A program made the position numbers and the translations under genes. The notes beneath the pieces are model-generated. The model did no database searches. It was not told the DNA's origin and was given only the letters and a program-made list of their open reading frames with translations. This document shows positions 44,725 through 52,500 of a stretch of 64,000 nucleotides of DNA, piece after piece. Within the stretch, counting starts at the first letter, position 1. Every line of letters begins with the position of its first letter. The DNA is from Streptosporangium saharense (lineage in GTDB: Bacteria > Actinomycetota > Actinomycetes > Streptosporangiales > Streptosporangiaceae), in the NCBI RefSeq assembly GCF_014203715.1, contig NZ_JACHJP010000001.1:248001-312000 (forward strand). The letters are read 5' to 3'.

Positions 44725-45582
44725 TCACGACGCTGTCCTGTTGAGGAAGTCGATAACGTGGGCGTTGAGGGAGGCGGCATCGTGCCATGGCATTGAGTGG
44801 TGGGACTGGCCGGGCAGTACCGTGACCTCCGCGTGGGGCAGAAGGTGTGTGGCGGCGGACGCGACGCGGTGCGGGGAGTGGGCCTTGCCGCGTCCTGCGA
44901 GGAGTACCAGGGTCGGCGTTGTGAGCGCGCGCAGCGATTCGGGCCTGGGGCGCCTCCCGGTTATGACCTTCGTGTCGGGGAACTCCGCGGCCAGGCCGTA
45001 GAGCCGTGACCAGGCGGGGTCGGCGTGCGCGCCGCCGGTCTCCCATGCCAGGAAGGCCCGTGCGCGCGAGGCCGTCGGCCGGATGAGGGACGGCAGCGCG
45101 CGTGCCAGGTATCCCGCCCGGAACCCTCCGAAGCACTGCGTCGGATCGAGCAGGACGAGGCGCCGGACCCGCCGGGGCGCGTGCAGGCCGTAGGTCAGGG
45201 CGATCCAGGCCCCGTAGGAGTGCCCGCACACCGCGGCGTTCTCGACCCCGAGCCCGTCGAGCACCCCGTCCAGCCAGCCGAGCAGATCGTGGACATCGCG
45301 AGGGGGGCGTCCGCCCCGGACGCTCCGTCCCGGCTCGCCGATGCGATCCACGGCGTACACCCGATGGCGATGCGCGAACTCGGCGACGTTGGCGAACCAC
45401 ATCGCCGCCGTGGTCCCACCGCCGTGCAGCAGCACCAACGGCGGGCCGTCCACGGGGCCGCACGCGTTCACCCGTGTCGTGCCGTACATCGACGGCAGAT
45501 CGATCGGCTCGACCCGAACAGGCCAGCGCGCGAGGACCGCGTCGTAGGCGGACAGGAAGACCGTACTCGCGTCGCCGGACAT
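44725..45582 (-). CDS. Alpha/beta hydrolase
   Basis: 285 aa, cytosolic. The oxyanion segment is LVLLHGGGTTAAMW, the nucleophile elbow CGHSYGAWIAL (S122), and the late histidine is in VLPGQSHHSMPW. The acid is probably in the ALTTPTLVLLAG region. It is divergent from a MarR regulator, with a palindromic operator between, so it is probably induced by a small hydrophobic or phenolic ligand. The gene sits between the decayed and intact PIN modules. Esterase, lactonase or dehalogenase activity cannot be told apart. Confidence 0.88.
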   Translation of the reverse strand: MSGDASTVFLSAYDAVLARWPVRVEPIDLPSMYGTTRVNACGPVDGPPLVLLHGGGTTAAMWFANVAEFAHRHRVYAVDRIGEPGRSVRGGRPPRDVHDLLGWLDGVLDGLGVENAAVCGHSYGAWIALTYGLHAPRRVRRLVLLDPTQCFGGFRAGYLARALPSLIRPTASRARAFLAWETGGAHADPAWSRLYGLAAEFPDTKVITGRRPRPESLRALTTPTLVLLAGRGKAHSPHRVASAATHLLPHAEVTVLPGQSHHSMPWHDAASLNAHVIDFLNRTAS

Positions 45583-45601
45583 GCCTCACCCCGATAAGTA
45601 G

Positions 45602-45632
45602 CTCGCTCAGCAATAATCTCGCTGAGCGAGAT
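45602..45632. promoter_or_regulatory. MarR operator between divergent hydrolase and MarR genes
   Basis: ATCTCGCT-G-AGCGAGAT (45616-45632) is a perfect dyad of 8-base arms, of the size bound by MarR dimers. An extra CTCGCTCAGC arm at 45602-45611 matches the right arm of the dyad. It is 33 bp from the hydrolase start and 41 bp from the MarR start. Confidence 0.7.
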
Positions 45633-45673
45633 AATGCCATACTGTGGCGAGGGCACGAGAAAGTGGTGGAAAA

Positions 45674-46120
45674 GTGGACGAACAGGACGCCGGGATGCGG
45701 GTGGTGCATCTGCTGCGTGCCATCACCGTGGAACTCGACCGCATGGGGGAGAGGTTCGCCGCCGGGCACGCTCTTCATCCGACCGATGTGCGCGCGCTCA
45801 TCTGCCTGCTGGACGCCGACCGCACGGGCACACCCGCCACCCCGGGGACGCTGGGGGCGCAGCTCGGCCTGAACTCCGCGGGCACCACGGCGGTGGTCGA
45901 CCGTCTGGAGAGACTCGGTCACGTGCGCCGGGAGCGCGACACCCGGGATCGTCGGCGGGTGCTGCTGAAGGTGGAGGAGAACGCCATCGCGCTCGGATGG
46001 GGCTTCTTCGGCCCGCTCATCCGCGAGATCGTCACCGTCATGGACCGGTTCGACGCCGCGGAGCAGGCGACCATCGAGCGCTTCCTCGGCGATGTGCACG
46101 AGGCGGTCACCAGGTCATAA
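45674..46120 (+). CDS. MarR family transcriptional regulator
   Basis: 148 aa, a winged helix-turn-helix dimer. PGTLGAQLGLNSAGTTAVVDRLERLGHVRRERDTRDRRRVLLKV is the characteristic recognition helix plus wing. It probably represses itself and the divergent hydrolase through the dyad at 45616-45632. GTG at 45674 is chosen because the protein begins at the first predicted helix; an upstream TTG/GTG in frame would add about ten residues. Confidence 0.88.
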   Translation: MDEQDAGMRVVHLLRAITVELDRMGERFAAGHALHPTDVRALICLLDADRTGTPATPGTLGAQLGLNSAGTTAVVDRLERLGHVRRERDTRDRRRVLLKVEENAIALGWGFFGPLIREIVTVMDRFDAAEQATIERFLGDVHEAVTRS

Positions 46121-46175
46121 CGGGCCGGAGATCTGCCGGGGTGAAACCGTCGTGCTCCTGCAGCAAGGTCCAAGC

Positions 46176-46187
46176 CGTTTGCAAACG
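46176..46187. promoter_or_regulatory. Perfect 12-base palindrome
   Basis: CGTTTGCAAACG lies 153 bp upstream of the DUF3592 start. It resembles LacI-type operators; TTTTGCAAACA also occurs upstream of the CBM2 gene near 49420. No cognate regulator is in the window. Confidence 0.35.
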
Positions 46188-46339
46188 CGGCCCGGAATCC
46201 TGACGCCGTGAATCACACCGGCCTGTCACGGAGAAGTGCGACGCGCGGAGACCGGCCGGTGTGGTTCGTGCAGGGAGACCACAAGGGCTTTAGGCCGGCG
46301 GTGCCGACCCTCGAACGGGACAAGAAGGAGACGGTGGAC

Positions 46340-46744
46340 ATGAGCACTGTGCCGTTGTTCGGAATCGTTTTCGGAGCGGTGTTCACCGGGATCGGCATCC
46401 GTGTCCTCACCGTCGGGCAGCGGCTGCGGCGGCACGGGACGCGAGTGCCGGGCATCGTCGCAGGACTGCGCTGGTCCGGCGGCGACGACGGCGTGTACTA
46501 CCCCACACTGCGGTTCCAGACGGTGCAGGGCTCCATGGTGGAGACCGAGTCGGATCTGGGCTCCAACCCGTCACCGGTCCGTCCGGGCCAGCAGGTCACG
46601 GTGGTCTACGACCCCGAGCGACCCCAGCGCGCCCGGTTGGACGGTGCGAACGGCGGAGGCGTGCTCCACGGCGTACTGTTCCTGATCTTCGGAGCGGTCG
46701 TCCTGGTGGTCTCCCTGATCTTCGCGGTCGGCTCCTGGCTGTGA
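46340..46744 (+). CDS. DUF3592 membrane protein
   Basis: 134 aa. An N-terminal helix (PLFGIVFGAVFTGIGIRVL), a small beta-domain with G(I)VAGL, YYPTLRFQTVQG and PGQQVTVVYDPERPQRARL, and a C-terminal helix (VLHGVLFLIFGAVVLVVSLIF). This arrangement is the DUF3592 pattern. ATG at 46340 has AAGGAG nine bases upstream. It stands alone; role unknown. Confidence 0.8.
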   Translation: MSTVPLFGIVFGAVFTGIGIRVLTVGQRLRRHGTRVPGIVAGLRWSGGDDGVYYPTLRFQTVQGSMVETESDLGSNPSPVRPGQQVTVVYDPERPQRARLDGANGGGVLHGVLFLIFGAVVLVVSLIFAVGSWL

Positions 46745-47149
46745 GGCCGGGGATGGACACCGCTGGCGGTGACTCATCCTTCGGCCGCGCCATCCGCGAC
46801 CCGGTCATCGCCCCCCGGTGTTTCCGTGGAGGTCCCTCGCTCGTGGATTTCGTCCGTTCCCGATGGGGACCACTCAACCGCTCGCAAGGCGGTACGGCCT
46901 GAGGGCTGTCCTGAGGGGAGGAGCGGGCGACGAAGCAGGTTGTGCCGCGACTCAGAGCGGCACCCGGGACCGGAGCGTCGTCGTTTCCCAACCGCTTCTG
47001 CAGTGGTTGATACGGGTGCCAAGCAGATCGTCCGGTCCGGGCTCGGACTGGTTCCGATCAGAGGCTGGCTCCACTGTGCTTCACCGTACAGGACCTGGTG
47101 CTTGCGTTTATTTCGTCTGTTGCGGATACTGCGGTAAGGAGGTGTGAAG
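46745..47149. other. Intergenic region before the intact PIN module
   Basis: No gene is supported in these 405 bases. It ends with the strong AAGGAGG (47136-47142) of the antitoxin gene. It presumably holds the promoter of that module. Confidence 0.4.
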
Positions 47150-47605
47150 ATGACAGATGTACAGGCCAGGCGGGTGCAGCCTGGAAGCATGGACGCCGAG
47201 ATGGCCGGTCGTGCCGTGCGTCGCATCAAGGATTACCTCATGCGGTCTCCTGGGCAGGAGACCATCCGCGTTGTCGGGGAGCATGGTGCGGAGGATCCGT
47301 TGGTCCTGCCTCGGGAGGCCGTGAGCCTGTTGGCTTTCATCCTCGCCCAGGCGGCCGGGGGGCGAGGGGTGACGGTTGTTCCCTCCCATGCCGAGCTGAC
47401 GACCCAGCAGGCGGCGGACATGCTGAACGTCTCGCGCCCATACCTGATCAAGCTTCTTGAGGAGGGGGAGATTCCCTTCCGCCTGGTCGGCAAGCACAGG
47501 CGTGTCACGTACGAGGACCTTCAGGAGTACAAGCGTCGCGATGACGCCAAGCGCCGTACGGCTGCCGATGAACTAGCCGCATTGGGCCAGGGGCTGGGCA
47601 TCTGA
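47150..47605 (+). CDS. Antitoxin with excisionase-like helix-turn-helix (PIN module)
   Basis: 151 aa. Residues about 1-75 form an unclassified alpha/beta domain (IRVVGEHGAEDPLVLPREAVSLLAFILAQA). Residues 80-130 are an HTH_17/excisionase-type winged helix ([42 protein letters not shown]). ATG at 47150 is placed seven bases after AAGGAGG. The toxin starts two bases after the stop. Antitoxins of this architecture paired with PIN proteins are known in actinobacteria. A decayed paralogue lies at 44199. Confidence 0.85.
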   Translation: MTDVQARRVQPGSMDAEMAGRAVRRIKDYLMRSPGQETIRVVGEHGAEDPLVLPREAVSLLAFILAQAAGGRGVTVVPSHAELTTQQAADMLNVSRPYLIKLLEEGEIPFRLVGKHRRVTYEDLQEYKRRDDAKRRTAADELAALGQGLGI

Positions 47606-47607
47606 GA

Positions 47608-48162
47608 ATGGGCTTTGTGGTGGTCTATGACGCGAACGTGCTCTACGGCAAAACGCTTCGCGATCTGCTCATCCGCCTGGCCATGACGGGACGGCTCCAG
47701 GCCAAGTGGACCGGCAAGATCCTTGACGAGATGCAGCGCAACCTCGCCGCCAATCGTCCGGACATTCCAGAGGAGAAACTGGACAAGCTTCGCCTGCTTA
47801 TGAACTCCGCGGTCCGAGATTGCCTGGTTGAGGGGTACGAAACTCTTGTCGAGGGGCTGAAACTGCCTGATCCAGATGACCGACATGTGCTTGCTGCGGC
47901 GATCAAAGCAGGAGCGCAGGTCATCGTCACGTCGAACCTCGGAGATTTTCCTCCGGAGTACCTGGCGCCCTGGGAGATCGAGGCCAAGTCTCCCGATGAC
48001 TTCGTGCTGGACCAGATCGACCTCGACGGACGAGTGGTCTGGGCCTGCGTCCAGCAGATCGCGGACTCGCGGGTCAACCCACCGGAGGCCGTGGACGACG
48101 TACTCGACGCCCTGGAGAAAGCGGGTCTGGTCGAGTCGGTCGCCGCCCTTCGCGCCGGCTAG
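47608..48162 (+). CDS. PIN domain ribonuclease toxin
   Basis: 184 aa. PIN-fold RNase: first acidic residue in VVVYDANVLYG (D8), central DPDDRHVLAAAIKAGA and late TSNLGDFP complete the metal site. The C-terminal 60 residues form an extra helical part ending DDVLDALEKAGLVESV. It is coupled to the antitoxin gene (TGA-GA-ATG) and followed directly by a terminator. All residues lost in the decayed copy at 44414 are present. Confidence 0.87.
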   Translation: MGFVVVYDANVLYGKTLRDLLIRLAMTGRLQAKWTGKILDEMQRNLAANRPDIPEEKLDKLRLLMNSAVRDCLVEGYETLVEGLKLPDPDDRHVLAAAIKAGAQVIVTSNLGDFPPEYLAPWEIEAKSPDDFVLDQIDLDGRVVWACVQQIADSRVNPPEAVDDVLDALEKAGLVESVAALRAG

Positions 48163-48193
48163 CGGCTCACGCCCGTCACCCAGGCGTGAGCCG
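48163..48193. terminator. Bidirectional terminator between PIN toxin and CBM2 gene
   Basis: CGGCTCACGCC (48163-48173) and GGCGTGAGCCG (48183-48193) form a perfect 11-bp stem with a nine-base loop, starting at the base after the PIN stop codon and ending 13 bases before the convergent gene. Confidence 0.85.
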
Positions 48194-48205
48194 TACGGCC
48201 AAGCG

Positions 48206-49339
48206 TCAGGCGGCGGTGCAGAGTCTCCCGTTGAGGGCGAAGTTCACGGGAGCGGGCTGGGAGCCGGTGTAGGAGGCGGTGAAGCCTATTTGGGTGGTTG
48301 AGCCGACGGGGATGACCTTGTTCCACTGTCTGTTTTTGCCGGTGAGGCGGGTGCCGGTCTGGGTCCAGTCCGCGGACCAGCCCGAGGTGAGCTGTACGGA
48401 CGACGCCGGGTAGTCGACCGTCAGGGTCCAGCCGTCGATGGGGGTCGTGCCGATGTTGCGGACGGTGATCTCCGCGTTCAGCAGGGAGCTCCACGTCGCC
48501 GCGCGGTACGACACCGAGCACGTCGGGGTCGGAGTGGGGAAGCCCTCCCTGGCCAGGGCGGACAGGGGGGCGGAGGGCACGCTGACGTTGCCGGCCGCGT
48601 CCCTGGCGACCACGAAGTAGGTGTAGCGCTGCCCGACGACCACGTCGGCGGACTCGGCGAAGTTCAGGAATCCGGAGGGCAGGACCGTGCCGACCTTGGC
48701 GTAGGTCGTGGCGGTCTCGCGGTAGACGTCGTACGCGGTCACGGCCACGTTGTCGGTCGAGGGCTGCCAGCAGAACGTGACGCCCCGGTAGTCCTGCAGG
48801 CAGGCGTCACGCAGGTCGGTCGGCTGGCTCGGCGGCGTGTGGTCGCCCGGCTCGGGGGTCGGCGAGGCGGTCGGGGTCATGCCGAGCGTGGCGGTCACCG
48901 TGATCAGGGCGGAGGGCGGGCTGACGTGCCCTTCTGCGTCCCTGGCCACGACGTACATCGTGTACCGGCGGTTCAGGACGCCGGAGAAGCCGCCGATCGT
49001 GGCGGTCGTGGTGTTGGCGAGGACGAAGCCGTCGGCGTCCAGGCGGTACAGGTCGTAGCCGGCGACCCCGGTGGCGTCCGAGGAGGGGTCCCAGCAGATG
49101 GAGGCGTAGCCGTACTCGGTGAGGGGAGCCAGCGGGACCGGGCAGGGCCGCAGGTTGCTGGGGCGCGTCGGGGAACCGGGGTTGGTCGCCGTCTCCGTGG
49201 GAGAGGGAGCGGCCGCGTATGCGACGTCGCTCAGCGGGGCTGCGGCCATGCTGATCGCCAGCATGGCGGTCAGTAACGCGACCGTGAGGAATCCGAGGGT
49301 GAGGAGGACCGTCCCGGAGGATCGTCTGCCAAGTTGCAT
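48206..49339 (-). CDS. Secreted FnIII-FnIII-CBM2 protein
   Basis: 377 aa. Signal peptide (residues about 1-43, ending SDVAYAAA), two fibronectin type III-like domains (each with a CWxPSxDxxxVxxYDxYR core, YTMYVVARDAEGHVS and YTYFVVARDAAGNVS) joined by Thr/Pro-rich linkers, and a C-terminal family 2 cellulose-binding module (CSVSYR to NGRLC, with GWTLTVDYP and the surface tryptophans of SGWSADWTQTG and NRQWNKVIP). No catalytic domain, so it is probably a cellulose/chitin adhesin or accessory protein. ATG at 49339 is the first before the signal peptide; the frame continues open upstream. Confidence 0.88.
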   Translation of the reverse strand: MQLGRRSSGTVLLTLGFLTVALLTAMLAISMAAAPLSDVAYAAAPSPTETATNPGSPTRPSNLRPCPVPLAPLTEYGYASICWDPSSDATGVAGYDLYRLDADGFVLANTTTATIGGFSGVLNRRYTMYVVARDAEGHVSPPSALITVTATLGMTPTASPTPEPGDHTPPSQPTDLRDACLQDYRGVTFCWQPSTDNVAVTAYDVYRETATTYAKVGTVLPSGFLNFAESADVVVGQRYTYFVVARDAAGNVSVPSAPLSALAREGFPTPTPTCSVSYRAATWSSLLNAEITVRNIGTTPIDGWTLTVDYPASSVQLTSGWSADWTQTGTRLTGKNRQWNKVIPVGSTTQIGFTASYTGSQPAPVNFALNGRLCTAA

Positions 49340-49415
49340 GATGTCCCTGTCGAATCGTTTCTGGCGTGTGTCCCCCCGCGGTGATTGTGGAGTGTTTCTG
49401 ACATTTCGTAAAGTC

Positions 49416-49441
49416 GCGGTTTTGCAAACAAGCAAAAGCGC
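49416..49441. promoter_or_regulatory. Near-perfect inverted repeat upstream of the CBM2 gene
   Basis: GCGGTTTTGC and GCAAAAGCGC (nine of ten paired) flank AAACAA. It lies between the DksA-like stop and the CBM2 start, in an AT-rich patch that may contain the CBM2 promoter, so it could be an operator or a weak terminator. Confidence 0.4.
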
Positions 49442-49452
49442 TACGACATCGG

Positions 49453-49833
49453 TCAGCGCTTGGCGCAGCCGACGCAGGTCGTCGCGACCGGGCGCGCCCG
49501 CAGGCGTTCGACGGGGATGGGGTTTCCACAGCGTTCGCAGACGCCGTAGCGGTCGTGCCTCAGCCGTTCCACGGCCTCCTCCAGATTGTCGAGGTGGCCT
49601 TTCGCCTGGTCGATCAGGGCCTGGATGTGGGCGCGTTCGAACGCGATGGTGGCGCCCTCGGGGTCGTGCTCGTCGTCGACGGCCACGAGTGCGGAGGATC
49701 CGACGATGTCGTCCCAGGCGCGCGTCAGCGTCGCGATCCGCGTCACCGTGCTCGCGCGTTCGGCGGTGAGCAGATCTCGCAGGGCCGCCTTCTCCGCGGC
49801 GGAGAGGGCGCGAGGCGACCGTTCGGTCATCAT
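49453..49833 (-). CDS. TraR/DksA-type zinc finger protein
   Basis: 126 aa. A helical coiled-coil first half (LSAAEKAALRDLLTAERAST, then FERAHIQALIDQAKGHLDNLEEAVERL) ends in a C4 zinc finger, CERCGNPI then CVGCAK. The coiled-coil tip differs from true DksA, and actinobacterial relatives are of uncertain function, perhaps RNA-polymerase binding. Two adjacent ATGs are possible starts. Divergent from the flavoprotein gene, 95 bp away. Confidence 0.87.
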   Translation of the reverse strand: MMTERSPRALSAAEKAALRDLLTAERASTVTRIATLTRAWDDIVGSSALVAVDDEHDPEGATIAFERAHIQALIDQAKGHLDNLEEAVERLRHDRYGVCERCGNPIPVERLRARPVATTCVGCAKR

Positions 49834-49928
49834 TCGTCCAGGTTACGCGCAGCTCAGGCGGTGTGACGCAGCTCACGTCACGTTTCGAGTCCCTGGCCGG
49901 TTCTCAGCGGCGAGGAAGGGAGAGACGG

Positions 49929-51047
49929 ATGACGCATCACATCGTGGTTCTCGGGGCGGGGTACGCGGGACTGGTCGCCGCCAAGCTCGCGGCGCGACAG
50001 GCGGGAACCAAGGTCACCCTGGTCAACCAGCGGGACCACTTCGTGGAACGGGTACGGCTGCACCAACTCGCCACCGGCCAGCGCCTCCGCGACCTGCCGC
50101 TGACCGAGCTGCTCGCGGGCACCGGGATCGAACTGGTCGTCGACACGGTGACCGGGATCGACGCGGATGCCCGGACTGTACGGCTGGCGCACGCGGAGCG
50201 GATCGGCTACGACACGCTGGTCTACGCGCTGGGGAGCCAGGCCGACCTGGGCCTGGTGCCCGGGGCCGCCGAGCACGCCCACACCGTCGCCTCCCTCGAC
50301 CAGGCCGAGCGGCTCAGGGCGCGGCTGCGCGACGGCGGCACCGCGGTCGTCGTCGGGGGCGGCCTCACCGGCATCGAGGCGGCGGCCGAACTGGCGGAGT
50401 GCCTGCCGGAGGTGAAGGTACGGCTGGTCACCGAGGGCGCGCTGGGCGGAGCGTTGTCACGGAAGGCCCAACGGCACCTGAACGCCGTCTTCGCCCGGCT
50501 CGGTGTCGAGGTGCACGAGCACGCGCGGGTGGCCGAGGTGCGCGACGACCACGTCACGTTGGAGGGCGGCGACCGCCTCAGCGCCGACGTCACGATCTGG
50601 ACGACCGGCTTCCGGGTCCCCGAACTGGCGCGCGAGGCCGGGTTCTCCGTCGATGACAGCGGGCGCCTGCTGGTCGACCCGACGCTCCGCTCGGTCTCGC
50701 ATCCGGAGGTGTACGGCATCGGCGACGCGGCGGCCGTGCGAACGGCCGACGGCATGGAGCTGCGGATGGCCTGCGCGACGGGACTTCCCGTGGCCCAGCA
50801 GGCCGTACGGGCGATCACCGCGCGGAGGGCGGGCCGTACGCCGAAACCGGTGCGTTTCCGGTACGCCAACCAGTGCGTCAGCCTCGGCCGCCACGACGGT
50901 CTGATCCAGTTCGTCCGCGGGAACGACAGCCCGGTCGAGATGGTGCTCACCGGGCGGGTGGCCGCCGCCTACAAGGAGGCGATCGTGCGGGGCACCGTCA
51001 TCGCGCTGCGTCACCCGGGGATGCCGACCCAGATGCCGGGACGCTGA
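49929..51047 (+). CDS. NAD(P)/FAD-dependent oxidoreductase, type II NADH dehydrogenase-like
   Basis: 372 aa, pyridine nucleotide-disulfide oxidoreductase fold. FAD-binding VVLGAGYAGLVAAKLAA at the N-terminus, NAD-binding VVVGGGLTGIEAAAELAE in the middle, and the late FAD motif VYGIGDAAAV. No redox-active CxxC, and no C-terminal amphipathic membrane helix is obvious, so the electron acceptor is uncertain. ATG at 49929 gives the family start. Confidence 0.88.
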   Translation: MTHHIVVLGAGYAGLVAAKLAARQAGTKVTLVNQRDHFVERVRLHQLATGQRLRDLPLTELLAGTGIELVVDTVTGIDADARTVRLAHAERIGYDTLVYALGSQADLGLVPGAAEHAHTVASLDQAERLRARLRDGGTAVVVGGGLTGIEAAAELAECLPEVKVRLVTEGALGGALSRKAQRHLNAVFARLGVEVHEHARVAEVRDDHVTLEGGDRLSADVTIWTTGFRVPELAREAGFSVDDSGRLLVDPTLRSVSHPEVYGIGDAAAVRTADGMELRMACATGLPVAQQAVRAITARRAGRTPKPVRFRYANQCVSLGRHDGLIQFVRGNDSPVEMVLTGRVAAAYKEAIVRGTVIALRHPGMPTQMPGR

Positions 51048-51211
51048 CGGCCTCCGGCGCCGTCGTCAACAGCCAGGGGGATCCTCGGTAGGCCGCGAGC
51101 GGGACCACCGGATCACCTCCCAGGGGGACGATCTTCGCCATGCCCCACGACCACACTTTGATCTTCAGCGCGCCGCCTCTCTGAATGTGATCCACACGCG
51201 GAAGGGAACCG

Positions 51212-51787
51212 ATGGAGATGAAGATGAGGACGTACGGCAAGGCCATGTCCGTGGCGGTGGCGGCCGCCGCGGTTGCGGCGATGACCGTGGCCTCTCCCGC
51301 CTCGGCGGCGGTGACGATCAGGGTCGAGCGGGCCTACTCCGAGATCGTGCCGGAGTGGAACACGCAGTTCACCTGCCCGACGAACCAGGTGCTCACCGGC
51401 CGCACGCACAACGGCGACGAGAACGCCTGGACCACGTACCACTGCAGCTGGATCTTCATCAACGGCGAGCAGGTCCGGGTGTCCATCGGCGACTGGAGCC
51501 CCGGTCAGAAGGAGAGCAGGTCCAGCTACAGCGCCCCGGCGGACCAGGCGCTCGTCGGCCGTTCGCACACCGGCGACGAGAACGGTACGACGAGATACCG
51601 CGCCGCCACGCTGTCCTGGCAGGGCCGCCCGGTACGGCTGACCGCCACCACCTGGAGCGGTGACCACAAGGAGAGCAAGCACACCTTCCAGGCGGACTAC
51701 AACCGGGTCCTCGTCGGCCGTTCGCACAGTGGTGACGAGAACGGCAAGACCCGCTACCAGCACGCCCTCGTGACCTTCGAGGGCTGA
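51212..51787 (+). CDS. Secreted protein with three HxGDEN repeats, paralogue 1
   Basis: 191 aa. Signal peptide (about 1-33, ending SPASAA), then a mature domain built from repeats of about 53 residues, each with (L)xGRxHxGDEN followed by TxY, a tryptophan and a WSxxxKES end: VLTGRTHNGDENAWTTY, ALVGRSHTGDENGTTRY, VLVGRSHSGDENGKTRY. The third copy is shortened. One cysteine pair (FTCP, YHCSW) lies in repeat 1. The three-fold design suggests a beta-trefoil- or propeller-like lectin, but I do not recognise the family. Three in-frame ATGs cluster at the start (51212, 51218, 51224). Confidence 0.8.
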   Translation: MEMKMRTYGKAMSVAVAAAAVAAMTVASPASAAVTIRVERAYSEIVPEWNTQFTCPTNQVLTGRTHNGDENAWTTYHCSWIFINGEQVRVSIGDWSPGQKESRSSYSAPADQALVGRSHTGDENGTTRYRAATLSWQGRPVRLTATTWSGDHKESKHTFQADYNRVLVGRSHSGDENGKTRYQHALVTFEG

Positions 51788-51823
51788 CCACCTTTGGACG
51801 TACGCGGAAGGGAACCGAAGAAG

Positions 51824-52396
51824 ATGAAGACGAGGACGTACGGCAAGGCCGTACCCCTGGTGGCGGCCGTTGCCGCGGTGGCGGCGATGACCGTGGCCTC
51901 TCCCGCCTCGGCCGCGGCGGTGACGATCAAGGTCGAGCGCATCTACCAGGAGACGGTGCTGGAGCGGGCGGACGCCTTCACCTGTCCGGCGAACCAGGTG
52001 CTCACCGGCCGGTCGCACAACGGTGACGAGAACGCCTGGACCACGTACTACTGCAGCTGGATCTTCATCAACGGCGAGCAGGTCGAGGTGCACTCAGGCG
52101 ACTGGACCTCCACCCAGCGGGAGAGCAAGTCCAACTACAGCGCTCCGACGGACCAGGCGCTCGTCGGCAGGTGGCACACCGGCGACGAGAACGGTATGAC
52201 GCGCTACCGCACCGGCGCCCTGTACTGGCAGGGCCGTCAGGTACGGCTGACCAACCTGTCCTGGAGCGGTGAGTACAAGGAGAGCAACCACAACGCGCAG
52301 GCGGGCTACAACCGGGTCCTCGTCGGCCGCTCCCACAACGGCGACGAGAACGGCAAGACCCGCTACCAGTACGGCACGGTGACCTTCACCGGCTGA
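51824..52396 (+). CDS. Secreted protein with three HxGDEN repeats, paralogue 2
   Basis: 190 aa, a tandem duplicate of the gene 36 bp upstream. The duplication includes the leader: ACGCGGAAGGGAACCGA precedes both starts. The mature repeats read VLTGRSHNGDENAWTTY, ALVGRWHTGDENGMTRY and VLVGRSHNGDENGKTRY. The cysteine pair is conserved. Substitutions are concentrated between repeats, while the H-x-G-D-E-N cores are fixed in all six copies, which points to a ligand or calcium site there. Both genes end at a strong terminator. Confidence 0.82.
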   Translation: MKTRTYGKAVPLVAAVAAVAAMTVASPASAAAVTIKVERIYQETVLERADAFTCPANQVLTGRSHNGDENAWTTYYCSWIFINGEQVEVHSGDWTSTQRESKSNYSAPTDQALVGRWHTGDENGMTRYRTGALYWQGRQVRLTNLSWSGEYKESNHNAQAGYNRVLVGRSHNGDENGKTRYQYGTVTFTG

Positions 52397-52410
52397 CGCT
52401 TCCCAATCCC

Positions 52411-52445
52411 CTGATCGCCGCCGCCACCCCCACGGCGGCGATCAG
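52411..52445. terminator. Strong bidirectional terminator
   Basis: CTGATCGCCGCCG (52411-52423) and CGGCGGCGATCAG (52433-52445) form a perfect 13-bp stem with a nine-base loop. It is 14 bases after the second secreted-protein gene and 55 before the convergent PIN-like gene. Confidence 0.88.
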
Positions 52446-52500
52446 CGGTTTCGCCCACCGACCTGGGGCGGGGGCCGATCGCCGGATGCTCGGCAACGCC

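Noticed and set aside
46745-47149. A hidden gene before the intact antitoxin
   Set aside because: Short frames here lack start context and domain content, and the antitoxin has its own strong ribosome-binding site.
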